From an uncultured Francisellaceae bacterium (GTDB taxonomy: Bacteria; Pseudomonadota; Gammaproteobacteria; UBA6186; Azoamicaceae): a stretch of 37,476 bases of DNA. Within the stretch, counting starts at the first letter, position 1. The number at the start of each line of letters is the position of its first letter. Below, in pieces: positions 31,115 through 37,476 of this stretch. The stretch lies in the NCBI GenBank assembly GCA_903907935.1, contig CAIVQA010000056.1:1-37476 (forward strand), written 5' to 3'. The notes beneath the pieces are model-generated. The model had not been told where the DNA came from, ran no database searches, and was given only the letters and a program-made list of their open reading frames with translations. The position numbers and the translations under genes were made by a program.

Positions 31115-33028
31115 TTACACATGATTTTTAGTATACCACGCCTGAAACATCAAAACTCCCCATAAATCGTACTGATAATTTCTAGTACCTACCAAATGTT
31201 GCTGTAATTTTTCGTTAACAATTTTACTATTAAATAATCCTTGTTCATCTAATTTTTTAGGATCTAATAACTCTACTGCCCAATCGCGTAATTCACTCCT
31301 AAGCCATTTATCTATCGGCACACCAAACCCCATTTTAGGTCGATTAATTAATTTTTCTGGTACATATTTAGTTAATATTTTTTTTAAAATCCATTTTTGT
31401 TGACCGTTACGAATTTTATAATTCATTGGTAATTGCCAAGAAAATTCTACTAATCTATGATCTAAAAGTGGCTCTCTTGCTTCCAAACTATAAGTCATAC
31501 TAGCCCTATCAACTTTAGTTAAAATATCATCTGGTAAGTAATTATTAAGATCTAAAAATTGCATTTCTTCAATAACATTAAGATCTTTAGGTATATTAAT
31601 ATCATAACTATTGCCAACAGCATTATACAATAATGGATCTTGATCTAACCAAAAAGAAATCACTTTATTATAAAAATCTTGGGCACTCTTAAATGGTAAG
31701 ATATTAGCTAATTTATATAGCCTATCGCCAAGATTTCTAAATTTAACTAGTTTATTTACCTGTTCCCAAGTATTTAAAGAAGTTGCACTAATAGTTTTAG
31801 CTAAAATTTTTCTTAAACTTTTAGGTAGCCAAGCAATTTTACTAAAGATATTATTCCATAAATAATATCTATTATATCCGGCAAATAATTCATCGCCACC
31901 ATCCCCAGATAATGCTACAGTTACTTGTTCTCTAGATAATTTAGCTACTAATAATGTCGGAATTTGAGAAGAATCTGCAAATGGCTCATCGTATATTTCT
32001 GGCAAACTAGGAATAAAATTAAGAGCTTGGTGAGGATCTAATATTAATTCATAATGATCAGTCCCTAGATGATCTGCTACTTCTTTCGCAAAATCAGCTT
32101 CGTTATGGTCTTTCTCATTAAAACCAATAGTAAATGTTTTTATTTTGCTATTTGATAATTCTTGCATTAACGAAACAACTAAAGAACTATCTATACCACC
32201 AGATAAAAATGCTCCCAATGGAACATCTGATAACATTCGCATTTTAACTGAACTTTTAAGTAGATCCTCTAAATTTTTTATAATTACCGATTCACTTTCG
32301 TATAACATATTACTTTTTTGGTGAACTACAATTTTTTCTATATCCCAATATTTAACGGTGTTTATTTTTTGTTGTTTATCAATAGTTAAGATAGTAGCTG
32401 GTCTTAATTTAGAAATATCTTGAAAAATACTATACGGAGCAGGAACATAATTAAATTTTATAAATCTACTTAAGGCATCTTTATTAATTTGATTCTTCCA
32501 TAATGGATGAACAAAAAAACTTTTTAATTGTGAACCAAAAAAAAAAGTATTATTGATCTTACCAAAATACATTGGTTTAACCCCTAAGCGATCTCGCATT
32601 AAAGTTAATTCTTCTAATTTATTATCCCAGACCGCTAATGCAAACATACCAATAAATTTTTGGCTAGAATTTAAGATCCCCCATTCTTCAAATGCTTGAA
32701 CAATAACTTCTGTATCGCTATGTCCTTTAAATTTATGTCCTAATAAACTAAGCTCGTCTCTAATTTGTGGTGCATTATATACTTCGCCATTATACGCTAA
32801 TACAAATCTCCCAGAACTTGAGTGCATTGGCTGTTTACCAGCTGCAGTTAAATCAACAATTGCTAATCGACAATGGGCAACTGCAATACCATTTTTAGGA
32901 TCCGACCAAGTACCGCTATCGTCTGGTCCACGATTTCTAATTTTGCTAATCATTTGCTCTAAGAGTTTAGTTAATTGTTCTTCGCTAAACCTTGCTGAAA
33001 AATCCCAAAATCCGGTTAGTCCACACAT
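31115..33028 (-). CDS. asnB: Glutamine-hydrolysing asparagine synthetase
   Basis: A 637-residue class II amidotransferase. Cys2 is the nucleophile of the N-terminal glutaminase domain (CGLTGFWDF), with RLAIVDL and NGEVYN motifs. The synthetase domain has the ATP-pyrophosphate loop LGAFLSGGIDSSLV (~273) and SGDGGDELFAGYNRYY. The length and C-terminal region fit the AsnB types found in surface-polysaccharide clusters (WbpS-like) as well as general asparagine synthetases. It follows the oxidoreductase gene after 7 bases, which favours a role in amidating a sugar acid; plain asparagine synthesis remains possible. Confidence 0.9.
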   Translation of the reverse strand: MCGLTGFWDFSARFSEEQLTKLLEQMISKIRNRGPDDSGTWSDPKNGIAVAHCRLAIVDLTAAGKQPMHSSSGRFVLAYNGEVYNAPQIRDELSLLGHKFKGHSDTEVIVQAFEEWGILNSSQKFIGMFALAVWDNKLEELTLMRDRLGVKPMYFGKINNTFFFGSQLKSFFVHPLWKNQINKDALSRFIKFNYVPAPYSIFQDISKLRPATILTIDKQQKINTVKYWDIEKIVVHQKSNMLYESESVIIKNLEDLLKSSVKMRMLSDVPLGAFLSGGIDSSLVVSLMQELSNSKIKTFTIGFNEKDHNEADFAKEVADHLGTDHYELILDPHQALNFIPSLPEIYDEPFADSSQIPTLLVAKLSREQVTVALSGDGGDELFAGYNRYYLWNNIFSKIAWLPKSLRKILAKTISATSLNTWEQVNKLVKFRNLGDRLYKLANILPFKSAQDFYNKVISFWLDQDPLLYNAVGNSYDINIPKDLNVIEEMQFLDLNNYLPDDILTKVDRASMTYSLEAREPLLDHRLVEFSWQLPMNYKIRNGQQKWILKKILTKYVPEKLINRPKMGFGVPIDKWLRSELRDWAVELLDPKKLDEQGLFNSKIVNEKLQQHLVGTRNYQYDLWGVLMFQAWYTKNHV

Positions 33029-33035
33029 ATATAAA

Positions 33036-34031
33036 CTAAATAAATTCTACTTTAGTTAATTTTTTTTGTTTAGTTCGTAATTGTCTGGATGCTTGCTCTA
33101 CCACCTGTAATACTGATAATGCTTCTATACCATCCGTAAGTGGAGTTAAATTTTGTTCGATACACTTAATAAAATGACTGGTCTCTAGATATAAAGGCTC
33201 TTCGGTATTTTTAATTTCAATAAACTCTGGTCGTAAATCTTGTAAATGAGGTATTTTATTATCGTTTAAAATCGCTGTATAATGGTATACAGTTAATTTT
33301 TTCTGCCACTCTAAAGTATCATCAAATACTGCCATGGCTTTTTTACCGATTACCACAAATTTTCTTTCTTTAATTGGGTGTAACCATGAAGCAAAAATAT
33401 GTCCTTTTTGATCTTCCGAAAAACTTAATTTAATAACAATTTGATCGGCTACATTTTTAGTAAAAAAATAATTAGCACAAGAATTTATTGATTTAGGTTT
33501 TCCCATTAACGCCAATATCATAGAAACATCATGCGGAGCAAAATTCCACAATACGTTTTCAGCTGGCATTATTTTTCCAAAAGACAACCGATTAGAATAA
33601 ACATATCGTAATCTACCAAATGCTTGATCTTTACAAAGCTTTTGTAATTCGATAAATGCTGGATGATACTGTAATAAGTGCCCAACCATAATTTTGCGAT
33701 CGGTTCGATTTGCTATATTACATAACTCTTTAACTTGATCAACTTTAGTAGTAAGAGGTTTTTCCACAAAAATATGTTTATTAGCCAACAATGCTTCTTT
33801 GGCAAGTTGATAATGATGTTGATCTGTAGCTATAGCTACAGCATTAATCAAATCGCTATCTAAGATTTGTTTCCAGCTAAGATTTTTGGCTTGATATTCT
33901 AAAGCAACTTGCTCAGCAACTTTATTATTAGTATCACAAACAGCCGTTAATTTTGATAACCTATGAAAATTTCTTGCTAGATTTTTTCCCCAATCACCTA
34001 TTCCAACAACTGCAATATTTGCCTGCTTCAA
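33036..34031 (-). CDS. Gfo/Idh/MocA-family oxidoreductase (WlbA-like)
   Basis: NAD-dependent sugar oxidoreductase. The Rossmann motif is IAVVGIGDWGKN near the N-terminus, followed by AVATDQHHYQLAK-type and HIFVEKPLT (the EKP catalytic lysine), and later GHLLQYHPAF and NVLWNFAPHDVSMILALMG, which resemble WlbA-type UDP-sugar-acid dehydrogenases. I prefer the TTG at 34031: AGGAG lies 8 bases upstream and the family starts near here (LKQANIAVVG). The frame extends to an ATG at 34070, but those 13 residues are partly encoded by a palindromic repeat. Operon with asnB (7-base gap). Confidence 0.85.
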   Translation of the reverse strand: MKQANIAVVGIGDWGKNLARNFHRLSKLTAVCDTNNKVAEQVALEYQAKNLSWKQILDSDLINAVAIATDQHHYQLAKEALLANKHIFVEKPLTTKVDQVKELCNIANRTDRKIMVGHLLQYHPAFIELQKLCKDQAFGRLRYVYSNRLSFGKIMPAENVLWNFAPHDVSMILALMGKPKSINSCANYFFTKNVADQIVIKLSFSEDQKGHIFASWLHPIKERKFVVIGKKAMAVFDDTLEWQKKLTVYHYTAILNDNKIPHLQDLRPEFIEIKNTEEPLYLETSHFIKCIEQNLTPLTDGIEALSVLQVVEQASRQLRTKQKKLTKVEFI

Positions 34032-34071
34032 ACCTTTAGCTCCTAATCTTAAAATATACTGATCGCACATA

Positions 34072-34263
34072 AGTTTTCGGTACTCTAAAAAAATAATGAT
34101 CAGTGTTTGAGCCCCATCCTATTGCTGTTAGCGCTGCTAAGCGTAACGACGAGAGCTCAGCGCAAAAAATGTCAGGATAGACATTTTTGACGCACGCAGT
34201 GCGCCCGAAGGGCAAGCGCCAGGATGGCCGCGAGTCAATTATTTTTTTAGAGTACCGAAAACT
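34072..34263. repeat. 192-bp palindromic repeat element, copy 1
   Basis: Perfect 26-bp terminal inverted repeats (34072-34097 and 34238-34263; core TTTTCGGTACTCTAAAAAAA) bracket a GC-rich centre with its own hairpins, such as AAAAATGTC-aggata-GACATTTTT (34165-34188). No transposase is encoded; a frame through it is incidental. Related ends occur at 36354-36457 and 37455-37476. It looks like a non-autonomous palindromic element. Confidence 0.8.
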
Positions 34264-34459
34264 CATTAATCGAGAGTATAACTCTACTAAGAACAATAAA
34301 CAAAAGAAGAAATTATGTCGAGAAAATATTATAAATTGTTTACTTGGTTAGTTAACGCCCACCTGAATGGTTACAAATTAACTGGTAGTAAAACATTACC
34401 ATATTATGTAAAATACGTTGTTAATTTATACTAATTATGGCCAATTATGGAACACCAGC
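34264..34459. other. Intergenic region before accB
   Basis: About 196 bases with no gene. An in-frame extension of accB reaches 34418, but its residues ([14 protein letters not shown]) do not belong to the family. The accB promoter is presumably here; no unambiguous -35/-10 pair was assigned. Confidence 0.4.
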
Positions 34460-34978
34460 ATGAACATAGATCTAAAAAAAATCAAAAAAGTTATTGAACT
34501 TATAGAACAATCTGGAATATCCGAAATAGAGTTAAAAGAAGGCGAAGAATCCATAAAAATTTGTAAGCAGCAATTTATCCCAACTACTGGGCACATGCAA
34601 CCTATGATTATGCCTTCACCACCTTTTCATTCTAATATTTCTTATCCAAATTATGTAAGTCATTTATCAAAAGACCAAGAATCTTCTTTGGATGAATCAA
34701 ATTTAGAAAAATCTACTAATAACAGCTCTACTAATAATCTTCCAACTCTAAGATCACCAATGGTTGGAACTTTTTATCGATCTCCATCCCCAAATGCTAA
34801 ATCATTTGTAGAAGTTGGTGACCACGTTAACATTGGAGACACTTTGTGCATTGTAGAAGCAATGAAAATGTTTAACCAAATTGAATCCGAACATACTGGA
34901 ACCATTAAAGCTATTTTAGTAGAAAGTGGACAACCAGTAGAATTTGGTCAAGCATTATTCACCATTACCCCAGATTAA
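34460..34978 (+). CDS. accB: Biotin carboxyl carrier protein of acetyl-CoA carboxylase
   Basis: Carries the biotin that is carboxylated by AccC in the first step of fatty-acid synthesis. Starting at the ATG at 34460 gives 172 residues beginning [20 protein letters not shown], the standard AccB start. The middle is Pro/Ser/Asn-rich linker. The biotin domain ends with [12 protein letters not shown]; Lys136 in EAMKM is the biotinylation site. The 'thumb' segment ([19 protein letters not shown]) is present. accC follows after 7 bases. Confidence 0.95.
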   Translation: MNIDLKKIKKVIELIEQSGISEIELKEGEESIKICKQQFIPTTGHMQPMIMPSPPFHSNISYPNYVSHLSKDQESSLDESNLEKSTNNSSTNNLPTLRSPMVGTFYRSPSPNAKSFVEVGDHVNIGDTLCIVEAMKMFNQIESEHTGTIKAILVESGQPVEFGQALFTITPD

Positions 34979-34985
34979 TTTTTAT

Positions 34986-36335
34986 ATGACAAAAACTGTA
35001 AACATAGATAAAGTTGTAATAGCTAATCGTGGTGAAATTGCACTACGTATTTTACGTTGTTGTAAAGAACTTGGGATAAAAACTGTAGCCCTGCATTCTA
35101 CGGTAGATAGCAATTTAATTCATGTAAAATTGGCTGATGAATCAGTTTGTATTGGACCACCGCCTTCTATTCATAGTTATTTAAACATTCCAGCTATTAT
35201 TAGCGCTTGCGAAATAACCGATGCTATGGCTATTCACCCTGGTTATGGTTTTTTATCAGAAAATGCCGATTTTGCCGAAAAAATCGAACAATGTGGTTTT
35301 ATTTTTATTGGTCCAACACCAGAAACTATTCGGTTAATGGGTAACAAAATATCTGCTATTAATGCTATGAAAAAAGCTGGGATACCATGCGTACCTGGAT
35401 CTGATAATGCTCTTTGTGATGATACTACTAAAAATTTAGCTATCGCTAAAAACATTGGTTACCCTATCATTGTTAAAGCAGTTGGCGGCGGCGGGGGTCG
35501 TGGTATGCGAGTAGTACATAGTGAAGCAGCATTATTAAATGCTATCGCCATAACCAAACACGAAGCAAAAACTGCTTTCGATAACGATAATGTTTACATG
35601 GAAAAATTTTTAGAAAATCCTAGGCATATCGAATTTCAAATGTTATCTGATGGTCAAGGTAATGCTATTTGTTTAGGCAGTAGAGACTGCTCTATCCAAC
35701 GACGCCACCAAAAGGTTATAGAAGAAGCGCCAGCACAAGGTATTGCTTCAGAATTACTAAAAAAAATAGAACAACTTTGCATTAATGCTTGTATATCTAT
35801 TAATTATAGAGGAGCAGGTACCTTTGAATTTCTTTATGAAGATGGTCAATTTTATTTTATTGAAATGAATACCAGACTCCAAGTAGAACACCCTGTAACT
35901 GAATTAATTACTGGAATAGATTTAGTAAAGGAACAACTAAGAATTGCTTCCGGTAAACCACTTAGTATTAAACAACAAGATCTAGTTATTAAAGGACATG
36001 CTATAGAATGTCGAATTAATGCTGAAGATCCCAAAACTTTTATGCCATCACCTGGCACAATTAATCTTTATCATGCTCCAGGAGGACCTGGGATCCGCAT
36101 CGATTCGCATATATACACTAGTTATAAGGTGCCACCAAATTACGATTCTTTATTAGGTAAATTAATAGCATTTGGCGATAATAGAATCGAAGCTATAAAT
36201 CGTATGCAAACTGCTTTAGACGAAATAATAATAGAGGGGATAAAAACTAATATCCCATTGCATCAAAAAATGATGAAGGATGTAAATTTTAGGCATGGCG
36301 AACAATCTATCCATTATTTAGAAAAAAATATTTAA
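34986..36335 (+). CDS. accC: Biotin carboxylase
   Basis: ATP-dependent carboxylation of biotin on AccB. From the ATG at 34986 the protein is 449 residues, the same as E. coli AccC, beginning [20 protein letters not shown]. The glycine-rich ATP loop is [13 protein letters not shown], with later motifs [16 protein letters not shown] and [14 protein letters not shown] (catalytic region) intact. The ATG-upstream extension to 34944 lies in accB and is not part of the protein. A palindromic repeat begins 18 bases after the stop. Confidence 0.97.
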   Translation: MTKTVNIDKVVIANRGEIALRILRCCKELGIKTVALHSTVDSNLIHVKLADESVCIGPPPSIHSYLNIPAIISACEITDAMAIHPGYGFLSENADFAEKIEQCGFIFIGPTPETIRLMGNKISAINAMKKAGIPCVPGSDNALCDDTTKNLAIAKNIGYPIIVKAVGGGGGRGMRVVHSEAALLNAIAITKHEAKTAFDNDNVYMEKFLENPRHIEFQMLSDGQGNAICLGSRDCSIQRRHQKVIEEAPAQGIASELLKKIEQLCINACISINYRGAGTFEFLYEDGQFYFIEMNTRLQVEHPVTELITGIDLVKEQLRIASGKPLSIKQQDLVIKGHAIECRINAEDPKTFMPSPGTINLYHAPGGPGIRIDSHIYTSYKVPPNYDSLLGKLIAFGDNRIEAINRMQTALDEIIIEGIKTNIPLHQKMMKDVNFRHGEQSIHYLEKNI

Positions 36336-36353
36336 TCTAGTTATACTGGATCG

Positions 36354-36457
36354 CACATGAATTTTCGGTATCCTAAAAAACAAGTCGTGAAACTCGCCCC
36401 GCTTCGCGGGGCTCAAACAACACTCCTTGTTTTTCTAGGACACCAAAAACTCATGTG
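36354..36457. repeat. 104-bp palindromic repeat element, copy 2
   Basis: Imperfect ~31-bp terminal inverted repeats (CACATGA-TTTTCGGTATCC on the left; GGACACCAAAAACTCATGTG on the right) flank a perfect GCCCCGC-TTC-GCGGGGC hairpin (36396-36412). The outer arms match copy 1 at the TTTTCGGTA..CTAAAAAA core, while the centre differs. It lies between accC and dusB and could also act as a transcription attenuator. Confidence 0.8.
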
Positions 36458-36480
36458 CTTAACGATTACGAGAGCATATA

Positions 36481-37446
36481 ATGCAAATTGGAACTTATAA
36501 AATTGAAAATAAAGCTATCTTAGCACCAATGGCTGGTGTTACCGATCGCCCATTTCGCCAATTATGCAAACAATTAGGAGCTGGTATGGCAGCTTCCGAA
36601 ATGGTGGGCTCTAATTCTTTACTCCGTGGTAGTTTAAAAACTTTACGTCGAGCTAATCATATTAACGAAACTACCCCTAGAGTGGTGCAAATTGTTGGAG
36701 CCGATCCAGATCTATTGGCATTAGCTGCAAAATTTAATCAAGATCAAGGTGCAGAGATTATAGATATTAATATGGGGTGCCCAGCAAAAAAAGTTTGCCA
36801 TACCCATGCTGGTTCTGCCTTATTAAAAGACGAAGCATTGGTTAGTAAAATTTTAGAAAAGATAGTAAAAGCTGTTTCTATTCCAGTAACTTTAAAAATT
36901 CGTACCGGCTGGGATTCCAATAATAAAAATGGGGTACAAATTGCTAAAATAGCAGAAAATCTTGGCATCGCCGCAATTGCAGTGCATGGCAGAACTAGGT
37001 GCTGTTTTTTTAGAGGGACAGCCGAATATGCAACCATTGCTGCTATAAAAGCTACCGTAAAAATTCCGGTTATTGCAAATGGTGATATAACTACTGAACA
37101 AAAAGCCAAAGAAGTACTAGAAATAACTGGTGCTGATGCAGTAATGATAGGACGAGCCGCTCAGGGTAAACCTTGGATTTTTCGTCAAATTAATCATTAT
37201 TTAAAATATAATCAAAAATTAGAAGAGCCGTCGTCTCAAGAAATTTATAATATTTTATTAGGGCATTTAGAATGCTTATATAGTTTTTATGGTATTACAA
37301 CTGGCGTATTAATGGCTAGAAAACATGTTAACTGGTATTGTAAAGGTAAACCGTCTGCTGCAAAATTTAGAGAAAATTTTAATAAATTACTAACTGTTGA
37401 TAGCCAACTTAATGCTATAAAAATTTTTTTTAATGAAATATACTAA
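36481..37446 (+). CDS. dusB: tRNA-dihydrouridine synthase B
   Basis: FMN-dependent reduction of uridine in the tRNA D-loop (U17). The 321-residue protein begins IGTYKIENKAILAPMAGVTD, with the catalytic Cys100 in INMGCPAKKV, VHGRTRCCFFRG, and NGDITTEQKAKEVLEITGAD plus MIGRAAQGKPWIF for FMN binding. The length fits DusB. GAGAG lies 7 bases before the ATG. In many gammaproteobacteria accBC, prmA and dusB-fis cluster; here prmA is missing between accC and dusB. Confidence 0.94.
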   Translation: MQIGTYKIENKAILAPMAGVTDRPFRQLCKQLGAGMAASEMVGSNSLLRGSLKTLRRANHINETTPRVVQIVGADPDLLALAAKFNQDQGAEIIDINMGCPAKKVCHTHAGSALLKDEALVSKILEKIVKAVSIPVTLKIRTGWDSNNKNGVQIAKIAENLGIAAIAVHGRTRCCFFRGTAEYATIAAIKATVKIPVIANGDITTEQKAKEVLEITGADAVMIGRAAQGKPWIFRQINHYLKYNQKLEEPSSQEIYNILLGHLECLYSFYGITTGVLMARKHVNWYCKGKPSAAKFRENFNKLLTVDSQLNAIKIFFNEIY

Positions 37447-37454
37447 TCGCATAT

Positions 37455-37476
37455 AAGTTTTCGGTGCTCTAAAAAA
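37455..37476. repeat. Palindromic repeat, copy 3 (cut by window end)
   Basis: AAGTTTTCGGTGCTCTAAAA and the following AA match the left arm of copy 1 (34071-34092) with one substitution, immediately after dusB. The flank tCGCAtAT also matches the flank of copies 1 and 2. The rest lies outside the window. Confidence 0.7.

Noticed and set aside
34036..34296. 86-residue minus-strand frame through the palindromic element
   Set aside because: It spans the whole inverted repeat and reads through both arms, so it is explained by the element and not by a protein family.
34418..34459. Longer N-terminus for AccB
   Set aside because: The extra 14 residues do not match the family; the internal ATG gives the conserved AccB start.
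34944..34985. Longer N-terminus for AccC
   Set aside because: It lies within accB; the ATG at 34986 gives the exact 449-residue family length.
36744..37109. Minus-strand frames inside dusB
   Set aside because: They are shadows of the intact DusB frame with its catalytic Cys100 and FMN motifs.

Overview
The window is AT-rich DNA from a Gram-negative bacterium, most likely a gammaproteobacterium with a reduced, host-associated style of genome. The clues are a prfA-prmC pair divergent from a TPR gene (an arrangement I know from gammaproteobacteria, but with hemA missing), accB-accC followed by dusB (with prmA missing), a Pcp/SlyB-type glycine-zipper lipoprotein, two small outer-membrane barrels, and eukaryote-like WD40 fragments. 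The genus cannot be fixed from this sequence; a Legionellales-like intracellular lineage is my best guess.

Positions 1 to about 24,385 belong to an integrative and conjugative element (ICE). Its right end is marked by a 3' half of tRNA-Glu (24339-24383) upstream of a tyrosine integrase gene. The intact tRNA-Glu is not in the window, so the left end probably lies before position 1. From the left the element holds decayed WD40-repeat cargo (about 225-1372), one ORF that reads like a fused BrnT-like toxin and its antitoxin (1637-2248), a MOBP relaxase with a candidate oriT, a TraF-type peptidase, a DUF2840 protein, and a regulator joining a YdaS-like helix-turn-helix to a ParB-like region. Next comes a complete IncP/Tn4371-type mating-pair operon on the minus strand: alpA-like, traG, copG-like, trbB, C, D, E, J, L, F, G, I. 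Its last, translationally coupled gene encodes an unusual 828-residue protein: six 93-residue tandem repeats followed by a second copy of the TrbG/VirB9 N-terminal domain. Divergent from this operon is a three-gene plus-strand unit: a second YdaS-ParB paralogue, a phage O-like replication protein and a DUF6475 protein. The replication gene carries an 11-bp-phased array of ACGCGT hexamers followed by a purine-rich tract, which looks like an origin embedded in the initiator gene, as in lambda O. A HigBA-type toxin-antitoxin pair lies between the tRNA-Glu 3' fragment and a second, degenerate copy at 25071-25090, which suggests successive insertions at the same tRNA.

From about 25,100 onward the DNA is chromosomal: two outer-membrane barrel proteins, prmC-prfA, a TPR protein with a glycine-zipper lipoprotein, a Gfo/Idh/MocA oxidoreductase with an asparagine synthetase (probably surface sugar modification), accB-accC and dusB. 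Three copies of a palindromic repeat family occupy gene junctions between 34,072 and the end of the window; one supplies the upstream ATG of the oxidoreductase frame.

In working terms, the relaxase should nick at oriT, TraG should hand the DNA-protein complex to the Trb channel, the integrase should move the element in and out of tRNA-Glu, and the O-like/DUF6475 unit may replicate the excised circle. The YdaS-ParB pair and the AlpA-like protein are the likely regulators. No CRISPR array, rRNA or insertion-sequence transposase was seen.
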